64,000 nt of DNA from Meiothermus ruber DSM 1279 (GCF_000024425.1 NC_013946.1:930001-994000); one strand, 5' to 3'; positions 46,714-54,198 are shown, numbered from the stretch's first letter. Notes: a model not told the origin generated them from the letters alone. A program made the numbers and translations.

Positions 46714-47316
46714 CTATCGCAAAATGGCCCGCACCGGCGCGGCGTCGGCCCCCTCGAGCTTCAGCGGCAGGCAGACGAGTTCGTAGTCGCCCGGGGCCAC
46801 CCCCTCCAGGGCCAGTCCCTCCACGATATAAACCCCGGCCTGGGCAAAGGCCTTGTGGGCGGGCAGGTCTTTGGAGGTGAGGGGGTCTACGCTGGGGGCG
46901 TCGGTGCCGTAGAGCCTGACACCCTGCGCGGCCATGTACCCGGCGGCCTCGGGCAGCACGTGCATAAAGGTGTGGGGGAAGCTCGGCCAGATACTGGGCT
47001 GTCCGGTGTAAAAGAGGGTGCGCTCGGCGAGCTGGATGGTTTTGAGGAAGTCGGCCGTGAGGGCTTCCTGTCCACGCGCATCCACCACCCGGCAGGGGCC
47101 TATGAGCACCTCGAGCGGGACGCTTTCCAGCTTGCCGCCGTCGTCCACGTAGTGCCAGGGGGCGTCGAGGTGGGTGCCCAGGTGGGTGGTGGTGGTAAAT
47201 TTGCCCACGTTCACGCTGTCGCCGCCTGCGATTCGCGCGACCAGCTCGTAGCTAAAGGGGGTATCGCCGGGCCAGACCGGCACGCCAGGGTGGATGGGGC
47301 GGGTGATGTCGATCAT
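46714..47316 (-). CDS. cyclase-family metal hydrolase (KynB-like)
   Basis: Protein of 200 residues of the cyclase/kynurenine formamidase family. The zinc motif is THLGTHLDAPWHYV (HxGTHxDxPxH), close to the N-terminus IDITRPIHPGVPVWPGD. KynB hydrolyses N-formylkynurenine, but other members act on different amides or lactones, and no kynurenine-pathway neighbour is present, so the substrate is uncertain. ATG overlaps the mqnB stop (ATGA), so the pair is translationally coupled. Confidence 0.87.
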   Translation of the reverse strand: MIDITRPIHPGVPVWPGDTPFSYELVARIAGGDSVNVGKFTTTTHLGTHLDAPWHYVDDGGKLESVPLEVLIGPCRVVDARGQEALTADFLKTIQLAERTLFYTGQPSIWPSFPHTFMHVLPEAAGYMAAQGVRLYGTDAPSVDPLTSKDLPAHKAFAQAGVYIVEGLALEGVAPGDYELVCLPLKLEGADAAPVRAILR

Positions 47317-47981
47317 GACCCGATGATACGCAAAATGTGGTGCTCGAGGGCCTCCACCGCCTGTCGGATGCGCCACTGGGCCTTGTCGCGCACACCGGCC
47401 ATGTTCGATACCGCCCGTAGCTCGGCCCCGGCCAGGCCCAGCCACAAACAGGTCTGGGCAAAGGCGGCCCCCTCCATGTTCTCGAGGTCGGCCTCCCATT
47501 TGCGCGCGAGCTGGTGGGCCTCGGTGGGGTTCTCCGAGACCAGGTCGCGGGTCAGAAACTGTTTGCCAGGCAGGCCCAGTTTGCTCTTAAGTTCGTCCGT
47601 GAAGGCTTTGTCCAGCGGAAAGCGGTTGTGGTAGGGCCTGGAGGCCACCACCAGGCTGGGGAAGCCCAGGCCCTTCAGGCCCCCATCCCGCACGCCCAGG
47701 TCGGCCTGAATCTCCCGCTCGGCCAGGGCGCAATCGCCTAACTGCAAGCCCGAATCGGCATAGGCCCCCGCAATGCCAAAGAGCAGCACCCGCTCGAACC
47801 TGCGTCGCTGGACGAAAGCGGCCAGGGTGGCGGCGGTGTTGACCTTGCCAATGCCGCACTCCAGCCAGACCCAGCCCGCCCCGCGCAGCCCCGCGCGTCC
47901 GTGAAAATCGAACTTCTGGCCTTTGAGGAAAGGGGCCTCGAGGCGCGTGGGAGAGAGCAGGAGCAACGGTAGGGTGGGCAC
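47313..47981 (-). CDS. mqnB: futalosine hydrolase
   Basis: Nucleosidase of 222 residues in the futalosine route to menaquinone; it releases hypoxanthine from futalosine. It resembles MTA/SAH nucleosidases, with LLFGIAGAY, AEREIQADLG, MEGAAFAQ near the active site and the C-terminal SNMAGVRDKAQWRIRQAVEAL typical of MqnB. The start is GTG 47981, with TAAAAT 8 bases before it and no ribosome site, again suggesting a leaderless transcript. It is divergent from the micropeptide locus. Confidence 0.9.
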   Translation of the reverse strand: MPTLPLLLLSPTRLEAPFLKGQKFDFHGRAGLRGAGWVWLECGIGKVNTAATLAAFVQRRRFERVLLFGIAGAYADSGLQLGDCALAEREIQADLGVRDGGLKGLGFPSLVVASRPYHNRFPLDKAFTDELKSKLGLPGKQFLTRDLVSENPTEAHQLARKWEADLENMEGAAFAQTCLWLGLAGAELRAVSNMAGVRDKAQWRIRQAVEALEHHILRIIGS

Positions 47982-48098
47982 GATTTAATATTTTAGCATT
48001 GACTTTAGTTTGCCCTCTATCAAAAAATGGTCATCAACTCGACAAAAAAAAATAAGATGCTAACCTCCGCTCGAGGTACCTCAGAAAGGAGGTGAAAG

Positions 48099-48173
48099 TT
48101 GCGCCCTAACTTCGAAATTGCTTTAGCGGCTTCTCATACCAAGAACAAGGAGGGTATAGGTGGGTTTCATTGA
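48099..48173 (+). CDS. short upstream ORF (24 codons), possible coupling or leader peptide
   Basis: TTG 48099 has AAAGGAGG (48085-48092) 6 bases upstream, one of the best ribosome sites in the window. The product begins RPNFEIALAAS and ends EGIGGFH. It has no cysteine and does not resemble the three peptides that follow. Its last 14 bases overlap the start of the next peptide in another frame, and the AAGGAGGG site of that peptide lies inside it. It may be a coupling ORF or chance. Confidence 0.4.
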   Translation: MRPNFEIALAASHTKNKEGIGGFH

Positions 48174-48225
48174 ATGGTTTGTCAATCTACTTGAAGGTAT
48201 AGTGTGCGCGGTTTCTTTGTGTTAA
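48160..48225 (+). CDS. micropeptide 1 (21 residues, C-terminal Cys pair)
   Basis: Unrecognised. GTG 48160 with AAGGAGGG (48147-48154) 5 bases upstream. The product starts MGFIEWFVNLLE and ends GIVCAVSLC, with no signal peptide, two acidic and no basic residues. Cysteines are at positions 16 and 21, the last being the final residue. Size and hydrophobicity recall phenol-soluble modulins, leaderless bacteriocins and small type I toxins, but the anionic charge and C-terminal cysteine fit none well. It is the first of three similar peptides before an ABC exporter, which is the main reason to call it real. Confidence 0.6.
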   Translation: MGFIEWFVNLLEGIVCAVSLC

Positions 48226-48273
48226 GTGCCGTGAACTTTTTATCTCAATAACCACCGTAGGGGTATCACGACT

Positions 48274-48336
48274 GTGCGTGACTTGATAATTGCCATCATC
48301 GTGGAAGGTTTCTGCTTCCTGGTTCCTGTCTGCTAG
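48274..48336 (+). CDS. micropeptide 2 (20 residues, C-terminal Cys pair)
   Basis: Unrecognised. GTG 48274, with AGGGG (48259-48263) 10 bases upstream, a weaker site than those of peptides 1 and 3. The product starts MRDLIIAIIVE and ends GFCFLVPVC, with cysteines at positions 14 and 20 (last). It shares MRD at the start with peptide 3 and an EG-hydrophobic-Cys pattern with peptide 1. It lies 48 bases after peptide 1 in an AT-rich stretch. Confidence 0.55.
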   Translation: MRDLIIAIIVEGFCFLVPVC

Positions 48337-48366
48337 AAGACTAAGTTATAGCTAAGGGGGATAGCA

Positions 48367-48426
48367 ATGCGAGACTACCTTTATACATTGGTTGACTTCG
48401 TTTTGTGTGTTTTAGGCTGGTGCTAA
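48367..48426 (+). CDS. micropeptide 3 (19 residues, C-terminal Cys pair)
   Basis: Unrecognised. ATG 48367 with AAGGGGG (48354-48360) 6 bases upstream. The product starts MRDYLYTLVDF and ends VLCVLGWC, with cysteines at 14 and 19 (last), spaced by four residues as in peptide 1. Net charge is about -1. It ends 32 bases before a terminator-like hairpin that separates the peptides from the exporter genes. Confidence 0.6.
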   Translation: MRDYLYTLVDFVLCVLGWC

Positions 48427-48458
48427 ACTGCATTAAGCGCCTTCGAAAATAGCTCTTT

Positions 48459-48489
48459 GGTTGCCGGAACTATTCTGGCAACCGCTTTT
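48459..48489 (+). terminator. terminator/attenuator between the micropeptides and the ABC exporter
   Basis: GGTTGCCGGAA/TTCTGGCAACC, 11 pairs including one G-U, 3-base loop, followed by GCTTTTG. It would let the peptides be made in excess over the transporter. Confidence 0.7.
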
Positions 48490-48522
48490 GCGTGAGTGTT
48501 TAAACTGCGTGAGTGTTTAAAC
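48489..48522 (+). repeat. perfect 17-bp tandem direct repeat upstream of the ABC ATPase gene
   Basis: TGCGTGAGTGTTTAAAC occurs twice with no spacer (48489-48505, 48506-48522). Each unit contains the palindrome GTTTAAAC. The array ends 17 bases before ATG 48540, so it could be an operator pair, or a repeat prone to slippage. Confidence 0.8.
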
Positions 48523-48539
48523 AATGTAAGGGTGTCCAA

Positions 48540-49457
48540 ATGCTCAAGGTTGACTCAATAAGTAAAACCTTTCGTTCGCTGCGTAATGTGGTAAGAGCCC
48601 TCACTGGTGTTTCCCTGGAAGTAAAGCCGGGTGAAATTGTAGCCCTGTTGGGGCGCAATGGAAGCGGTAAAACCACCACCATTCGCACCGTGTGCGGCCT
48701 GGTGATTCCAGATGAGGGTTCGGTAAGCATCAACGGTTTGAGATTTGGGCAGCCAAATTACATGGCGCAGTTGGGAGCTCTGATAGACACCAATCGAGTA
48801 CTTTTCCCGCGCCTATCGCCCTTCGAAAACCTAGTTTATACCTGCGCCGTCCGGGGTATGCGGCGTCCGAAGGCCCGGGAGCGGGCCAAATACCTTTTAG
48901 ACCTATTGGGTTTGTGGGAAAAGCGAAACGCGCCAGCGCAAACACTGTCCAAAGGCATGGTGTCAAAGATGGCTTTTGCTGTGGCTATCGCCCACGATCC
49001 CCCTTTTGTGTTGCTTGATGAGCCGACGCTGGGTCTGGACATTGACGCGGCAGAGGTGCTCGAGGCGCAAATTTTAGGTATGGCAAAGGCGGGTAAGGGT
49101 ATTCTGCTCACAACCCACCAGTTGGAGGTTGCTGAGAGGCTTTGTACCCGAGTCGCTATCCTTTCGGGTGGGCGCATCGTGGTGGATAAAGCCAAAGAAG
49201 AGCTTTTAGAGATGTTTGACCTGCAAAGCTATCGAGTTACCTTCAAGGAGCCGGTGGGCTTGCCCGAGCTACCTTTTCAACATACGCTGGATGAGTCGGG
49301 TAGGGTGCTCGAGGTGATTTTGGATTATCCTGAGCAGCTCTACGAACTGATGAGGCGACTGCACCCCAGGCCGCTCCGCTCCATTGAGAAACGAGAAGTC
49401 GAGCTAGCCGAGATATTCAGAAGCTATACAGCGCGAAAGGAGTCGCACAGTGCGTAG
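48540..49457 (+). CDS. ABC transporter ATP-binding protein (ABC-2 exporter)
   Basis: Cytoplasmic ATPase of 305 residues. Walker A GRNGSGKTTT, signature TLSKGMVSKM (a variant of LSGGQ), Walker B FVLLDEPTLGLD and the switch His in TTHQLEVAERL are visible. The C-terminal extension (about residues 225-305) is usual for DrrA/CcmA-type exporters. ATG 48540 follows AAGGGTG; nine earlier codons overlap the direct repeat. The permease gene overlaps its end by 8 bases. Position suggests it exports the micropeptides; this is inference. Confidence 0.93.
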   Translation: MLKVDSISKTFRSLRNVVRALTGVSLEVKPGEIVALLGRNGSGKTTTIRTVCGLVIPDEGSVSINGLRFGQPNYMAQLGALIDTNRVLFPRLSPFENLVYTCAVRGMRRPKARERAKYLLDLLGLWEKRNAPAQTLSKGMVSKMAFAVAIAHDPPFVLLDEPTLGLDIDAAEVLEAQILGMAKAGKGILLTTHQLEVAERLCTRVAILSGGRIVVDKAKEELLEMFDLQSYRVTFKEPVGLPELPFQHTLDESGRVLEVILDYPEQLYELMRRLHPRPLRSIEKREVELAEIFRSYTARKESHSA

Positions 49458-50202
49458 ACTGGTTATTTTGTTTAGCGCCGAGGCCTGGCGCGCCTGGCTG
49501 GAAGAGGTGCGTTATCCGCTGCAGTTTGTGATGGGCCTGGTTTTTATGGGCCTCATTTTCTTCTTGCTGAAAGGCGTGGCCCAGCTCTCGGGGGTATCAA
49601 GCTCCAATCCAGACACGATTTTCAGACTTTTGGTGGGTTATCTGCTGGGCCTACTTGCGATATCTGCTTTAGGTGGCATAGCCGCGCAAGTTAGCAGAGA
49701 AGCAAAGTCCGGTACGCTGGAGAACATGGTGCTGTCCGGGCATGGCCTTACAGCTTTTTTTGTAACGCAGGCCCTCGCCCGCCTCGCGCCAATTTTGCTC
49801 AACACGGTAATTTTATTTCTGGTACTGACCAACCACAATAAGATCAACTTTAGTCTGAGCTGGGAAATGCTCCCTGCCATCGGATTGTTTTACATTGCGG
49901 CCCTGGGTCTGGGTCTGGTGGTGGGGGCGGTTGCGTTGCTGTTCAAGGAGATCAGAACGTTTTTTATGCTGGCGCAGTTATTGGTTTTTCCGGCAGTCAT
50001 TGCCAACCTGCCACAGCTCGAGTGGTTTCCGCTGGTGCTGGGTGCTTCGGTAATTCGAGACTTACTGCAAGGCAGCGCCGTTGAAGCCTACTGGTGGATC
50101 CTGCTTCTCGCCGAGACAACGGCGGTGTTCTGCATTGGCGTTCTATTATTTGAGCTTGCAGACCGAGAGGCCAGAAAGCGGGGCCTTCTTGGTCACGAGT
50201 AG
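49450..50202 (+). CDS. ABC-2 type permease
   Basis: Membrane partner of the preceding ATPase, 250 residues with about six helices (PLQFVMGLVFMGLIFFLL, LLVGYLLGLLAISALGG, then four more). The conserved segment SREAKSGTLENMVLSG is the cytoplasmic coupling region of ABC-2 permeases. GTG 49450 lies within the end of the ATPase gene. There is no peptidase C39 domain in either protein, so exported peptides would not be cleaved by this transporter. Confidence 0.9.
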   Translation: MRRLVILFSAEAWRAWLEEVRYPLQFVMGLVFMGLIFFLLKGVAQLSGVSSSNPDTIFRLLVGYLLGLLAISALGGIAAQVSREAKSGTLENMVLSGHGLTAFFVTQALARLAPILLNTVILFLVLTNHNKINFSLSWEMLPAIGLFYIAALGLGLVVGAVALLFKEIRTFFMLAQLLVFPAVIANLPQLEWFPLVLGASVIRDLLQGSAVEAYWWILLLAETTAVFCIGVLLFELADREARKRGLLGHE

Positions 50203-50286
50203 TACTTCGCTGCTCATCCGACGTCCCGGGAAGCGCTGGCTTCGGTATATCTAGCTGGATACATTGCGGATAAGGCAAAGACGGTA

Positions 50287-51957
50287 TCAGTCCACCACCC
50301 TGAAACCCAGGGCCTCGGCCCGCTCCACGAAAAACTGGATATTTTCGCTTTTGGTCTCGCCACCCAGGCTCTTGCGTTCATAGGCTTTTTCGGCGGCTAG
50401 AATCATGGTCTCGGCTAGGCAGGCCGGCACCGCCCCCTCGCCGAAGTGCAGGTCGAGGTTGCCGGTCATGGCCCCCGGCGGCCGTACCACCCCACCGGGA
50501 ATCACCCGCACCCCCGGCACCTGCTTCACCGAGGCGTCCACGTCGGGTGGCACACCTTCGTCGTAGATCCAGGCGCCGGGCTTGACGTGCTGGGGGAAGA
50601 TAACCGGCTGGGGGTCGGAGGTGGCGGTGAAGATGAGGTCGGCCTCGCGGATGGCCGATATATCGGTGCTCACGATAAGCTGGGGGACGGACTGGCCTTT
50701 GCGCTCGAGGTTCTGCTTGAGGGTGGCGGCGCTTTTCTCCAGGCGTTCCTGGTTGCGTCCCACCAGAATCAGCTTCCCAACCAGCGGCGCAATCTGCCGG
50801 GCAATCCCAAAGGCCACCACCCCGTTGGCCCCTACCACCGCCGCGGTGGCTTCCTGAAGGTGGCGCCCGGACTGCTCGAAGTGGGCCAGGATGCCCGGTA
50901 TGGCCGCCTTCACCGTGCCGGCGGTGTAGGCCCCGCCGTTGGTCACCTCGATCTCCGGCACGGCCTCCTGCACCATCCGGCCCTTCTCGCCCACCACGCT
51001 CCAGAAGGCCCCTAAGCCCACCACTGTGCAGCCCAGCTCCCTAGCCAGCCGGGCCCCCTGGATGGCCCGCTGGGTGGCCAGCTCGGGCTTGCCGGTAATC
51101 TGGTGGGGCAAAAGGGGGGCCGAGATCAGGTGACAGCGAATCTCCCGCCCGTCGCTGGTCTTGACCCCGCGCAACTCCCCCACCTTCATGGGCCGGATGG
51201 CCTCGGCGAGGTTTTCCACCAGGCTTTGGGAGATGAGGCCCCGCTCTACCAGCGGTCGGGCCCAGCGGAAGCGGGGGCTCTGGAACAGGTCATCTAGCGT
51301 GAGGGGATGAATCATAAAGGCGCAGACCACCTGCTTGTCCGATGGCAGCGGCGGTGGTTCGCCCAGGCGGGGCTCAGTGCCTTCCAGCATCCGCCCGATG
51401 TTTTCCTTGTAGCGCCAGAGCGCGGCCAGGAGCAGCCCCCAGGCCGCCAGCCTGGCCCAGCCGGTAATAGGCTCGAAGCTGAGCAAGAGCGCCAGCGCGC
51501 CGGGGATGGTCAGGGCGGCCAGCGAGGCGTAGCGGCTGAATAAAAGGCTCAGGGCCGCTACCAGCAAGACCACCAGGGTGAGCAGGTAGGAAAGTCCGCT
51601 CAGATGCAGGCCCAGCACCACCCCCACCAGCACGCCCGCACCCCGTCCGCGCAGCAGGGTTCCCTGGGCCAAAAGCCGGGGAGGGTAGAGGTGGCCCAGA
51701 TAGACCAGGAACGCAAAGATTACCGCCCAGGAGAGCCCAAACTGCCCTCCCATCCAGACCGCCAGCAGCCCCTTGAGAAAGTCCAGCCCCCAGGCCAGGA
51801 GCACCGGGCCTGAACCCAGGCGTTCCAGGGCGTTCTCGAGGCCCAGGTTGTAGGCCGAGGCCAGGCGGGGATCCTGACCGGTCAGGCGTCGGATGGCCCA
51901 GTAGCCGAGGGGCAGGGCGCCCAGCAGGTAGGCCAGGATTGCCAGTACCAAAACCAT
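50287..51957 (-). CDS. fusion of PlsY-like acyltransferase and acyl-ACP-reductase-like domain
   Basis: Two-domain protein of about 556 residues. The N-terminal part (about 1-195) is a multi-helix membrane domain of the PlsY glycerol-3-phosphate acyltransferase type: LDFLKG and LGHLYPPRLL are kept, but the phosphate-loop KGGKG is LRGRGAG and the first motif is degenerate. From about residue 205 the protein resembles long-chain acyl-ACP reductase (AAR) of cyanobacteria: NAD(P) motif VVGANGVVAFGIAR, LILVGRNQERLE, VIPGGVV and VPACLAETM, whose Cys (about residue 513) aligns with the acyl-accepting Cys of AAR. ATG 51957 is preferred to GTG 51963 for its spacing to AAGG. Confidence 0.82.
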   Translation of the reverse strand: MVLVLAILAYLLGALPLGYWAIRRLTGQDPRLASAYNLGLENALERLGSGPVLLAWGLDFLKGLLAVWMGGQFGLSWAVIFAFLVYLGHLYPPRLLAQGTLLRGRGAGVLVGVVLGLHLSGLSYLLTLVVLLVAALSLLFSRYASLAALTIPGALALLLSFEPITGWARLAAWGLLLAALWRYKENIGRMLEGTEPRLGEPPPLPSDKQVVCAFMIHPLTLDDLFQSPRFRWARPLVERGLISQSLVENLAEAIRPMKVGELRGVKTSDGREIRCHLISAPLLPHQITGKPELATQRAIQGARLARELGCTVVGLGAFWSVVGEKGRMVQEAVPEIEVTNGGAYTAGTVKAAIPGILAHFEQSGRHLQEATAAVVGANGVVAFGIARQIAPLVGKLILVGRNQERLEKSAATLKQNLERKGQSVPQLIVSTDISAIREADLIFTATSDPQPVIFPQHVKPGAWIYDEGVPPDVDASVKQVPGVRVIPGGVVRPPGAMTGNLDLHFGEGAVPACLAETMILAAEKAYERKSLGGETKSENIQFFVERAEALGFRVVD

Positions 51958-52000
51958 CGGCACAACCTTACCAGATTTTGGGCGTATCGGGCATAGGCTT

Positions 52001-52738
52001 TTATCGGTGCTCGAGCGGCTCTTGAGGGGCTCGAGGCTTCTGGCTCATGGCCCAGATGGCGCCCAGTACCAAAACCACCAGAATAAAGATAGAAAACTGG
52101 GTCTTGTCAATCCCCGTGACCCATTCCGGGCGGCTCAGGACTTCCTTGGCAAACTTGTCCCAGCCGCCAATGGCCAGCTTGACCCCGGCAAAGCCCACCA
52201 CTGCAAAAGCCACACTCTCGAAGCGCGGGTATTTTTCCAGCAGGCCCACAAAGAGCACCGCCACGAAGCGCAGGGCCAGGATGCCGATAAACACACCGGT
52301 GAAGATAATCCAGAGGTTGTCCGAAAGCGCCACCGCCACCAAGACCGAGTCCACCGCGAAGGCCAGGTCGGCCAGCTCGATCTGGGCCACGGTGGCCCAG
52401 AACTGGCGGGGGGTGACCACCTGGAGGGTCTGGGGGGCCTCGAGGTGGACTGCTTCTTTGGGCTTGGGTTTGCTGAAGTGCCGGATGGCGATGTAAAGCA
52501 GATAAACCGCCCCCAGGGCCTGAATCCACCAGAACTGGATCAGGTATACCGCGAAAACCAGGGCCATCCCGCGCAGGACATAGGCCCCCAGGATGCCGTA
52601 AAACAGGGCCCGCTGCCGCCAGGGCGGCGGTAGCTGCCTGACCATCACCCCCAGCACCATGGCGTTGTCGGCTGAGAGCACCGCCTCCAGGACAATCAGG
52701 ATTCCAATAACAATCAGCGCTTGTCCGAGCTGTTCCAT
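52001..52738 (-). CDS. TerC-family membrane protein 1 (Mn exporter-like)
   Basis: Integral membrane protein of 245 residues with about seven helices. The paired acidic motifs of the family are present: LEAVLSADNAMVLGVM and DLAFAVDSVLVAVAL, whose aspartates are thought to bind metal. Several TerC proteins (Alx, YkoY) export manganese, and this gene is preceded by a yybP-ykoY riboswitch, which strongly supports that role. The start is ATG 52738 with AGAGGTG upstream; GTG two codons earlier lies in that site. Confidence 0.9.
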   Translation of the reverse strand: MEQLGQALIVIGILIVLEAVLSADNAMVLGVMVRQLPPPWRQRALFYGILGAYVLRGMALVFAVYLIQFWWIQALGAVYLLYIAIRHFSKPKPKEAVHLEAPQTLQVVTPRQFWATVAQIELADLAFAVDSVLVAVALSDNLWIIFTGVFIGILALRFVAVLFVGLLEKYPRFESVAFAVVGFAGVKLAIGGWDKFAKEVLSRPEWVTGIDKTQFSIFILVVLVLGAIWAMSQKPRAPQEPLEHR

Positions 52739-52760
52739 TGGCACCTCTGGCCGTGGCTAG

Positions 52761-52898
52761 GCAAAAATACAAAGCCACCACGGCCTCTTCGTGTCGTGGT
52801 GGTCTCACCTGGGCGATAAGCCCTGATTAACCGGAAGCGTACGCTTCGTACTGACGATTAATCAAACCCAAAACCGGGTGGTTACTCCCCAACCAGCC
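52761..52898 (-). ncRNA. yybP-ykoY manganese riboswitch with intrinsic terminator
   Basis: On the minus strand the aptamer runs from GGCTGGTTGGGGAGTAACC, through CGTCAGTACG, to GGTGAGACCACC; GGGGAGTA and the GAGACC loop are the conserved metal-site strands. GGCTGGT and ACCACC close it as P1 with a bulged C. Immediately after, CCACCACG (52802-52795) can pair with CGTGGTGG (52782-52775), followed by CTTTGTATTTTTG: an intrinsic terminator. Its 5' arm overlaps P1, so aptamer and terminator exclude each other. Manganese should favour read-through into terC. Confidence 0.9.
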
Positions 52899-52945
52899 TG
52901 TAGGGTAGCAGAGTTTACGGGATGAAAAGCGAATGAGGCCACCAT

Positions 52946-53494
52946 TTAGCTGGGTTTTTGCCAGACCGCCCAGGTGCGGTGGTGTCCCTCCATCCAGCCC
53001 TCGGCCCAGGCCCGCAGGTGGAGGCCCTGGGGCGGGTGCAGGAGTTCGCCAGGCTGCCAGTAATGTGCGGCTTGGCTGCCGCGCCGCCGGGCTTCTACTA
53101 CCGTAAAACCCTCGAGGAGCACCAGACCGCCCGGCATCAGCCGCTCGACAAACATTCCCAGCAAGGGGCGGTGCAGGAAGTACGACTTGACGATCCCAGC
53201 CAGCGGGCCCGGGGGCAGGCTGGGGGAGGGGGCTTCCAGGTCGGCCTCGAGGGCCCAGACCGGAAGCTGTTGGTGAAGGGCCTCACGTTGCACGAACTCC
53301 AGGGCCACCCGGCTTTGCTCGAGCAGAATGACCGGATGCCCCCGCCGGGCCAGAAAAAAGGCGTTGCGGCCCAGGCCGCCGGCCAGGTCGAGCACCGGCC
53401 CTGCTGGAAGCTGGTGGGTATAGGCCGCTACCACCTGAGCGGGCTGGCTATGGGGCGGCTGGCTCAGGTAGTGGGCGTCCCAGTCTTTGGGCAT
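52946..53494 (-). CDS. class I SAM-dependent methyltransferase
   Basis: Soluble Rossmann-fold methyltransferase of 182 residues. Motif I is VLDLAGGLGRNAFFLARRG, and LEQSRVALEFV matches the second strand. The pattern resembles the small TehB/UbiG-like methyltransferases; the substrate is unknown. The start is ATG 53494, 2 bases after the stop of the second terC gene. It lies between two TerC paralogues, so a link to metal or oxyanion resistance (as in tehB/tellurite systems) is possible but inferred. Confidence 0.85.
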   Translation of the reverse strand: MPKDWDAHYLSQPPHSQPAQVVAAYTHQLPAGPVLDLAGGLGRNAFFLARRGHPVILLEQSRVALEFVQREALHQQLPVWALEADLEAPSPSLPPGPLAGIVKSYFLHRPLLGMFVERLMPGGLVLLEGFTVVEARRRGSQAAHYWQPGELLHPPQGLHLRAWAEGWMEGHHRTWAVWQKPS

Positions 53495-53496
53495 GG

Positions 53497-54198
53497 TCAG
53501 GATGAGCGGCGGAAGGCCCACAGGCTGCCCAGCACCAGGATGGCGAAGGTGACGCTGAGGAAAAAGGATTGGGGCAGGTGCAAAGCCAGCTCGGGGCGGT
53601 GCAGCCAGACCTCGCTGCCGTGGCCCCAGCCTTCGAGCATCAGCTTGAGCCCGGCCCAACCCACCACCGCGTAGGCCACCGTCTCGAGCCTGGGGTAGCG
53701 CTCAATGATGGTGACCATGATGCCGGCGGCCAGCCGGATGAGCAGAATCCCGATGGCCACCCCGGTGAATATCACCCAGAATTCCCGGCTGAAGGCGACC
53801 ACCACCAGCACCGAGTCCACCGCAAAGGCCAGATCCACCACGTTGATCATCACCACAACACGCCAGAAGCTGGCGGCAGCGGCCTGCTGTAGCCGGGCCT
53901 GCTCGGACTCGGAAGCCTCGGGCGGCTTGGGCCGGAAGAGGTGGTTTGCTGCCAAATACACCAGATAAAGCCCGCCCAGCAACTGAATCCACCAGATCTG
54001 GAGGATGACGGTGGCGAAGAGCAGGGCCAGTCCGCGCAGCACGTAGGCCCCGATGATGCCGTAGAGCAGGGCCCTCGAGCGCAGGCGCTCGGGCAGGGGC
54101 CGCACCATTACGGCCAGCACCATGGCGTTGTCTACAGATAAAACAGCCTCGAGCGCGACGATGATCAGAATGGCTGCGAAAGCCGATCCAAACTCCAT
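53497..54198 (-). CDS. TerC-family membrane protein 2
   Basis: Second TerC paralogue of 233 residues, with the same acidic motifs (LEAVLSVDNAMVLAVM and DLAFAVDSVLVVVAF). It is similar to TerC-1 over its whole length, so the two probably arose by duplication. No riboswitch precedes this copy: the esterase gene ends only 23 bases upstream. TAGGCT lies 7 bases before the ATG, a possible leaderless -10 box. Cotranscribed with the methyltransferase gene. Confidence 0.88.
   Translation of the reverse strand: MEFGSAFAAILIIVALEAVLSVDNAMVLAVMVRPLPERLRSRALLYGIIGAYVLRGLALLFATVILQIWWIQLLGGLYLVYLAANHLFRPKPPEASESEQARLQQAAAASFWRVVVMINVVDLAFAVDSVLVVVAFSREFWVIFTGVAIGILLIRLAAGIMVTIIERYPRLETVAYAVVGWAGLKLMLEGWGHGSEVWLHRPELALHLPQSFFLSVTFAILVLGSLWAFRRSS

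Noticed and set aside
47982-48540. AT-rich region considered as replication origin
   Set aside because: No DnaA boxes (TTATCCACA) and no dnaA/dnaN nearby; micropeptide ORFs and an attenuator explain much of it.
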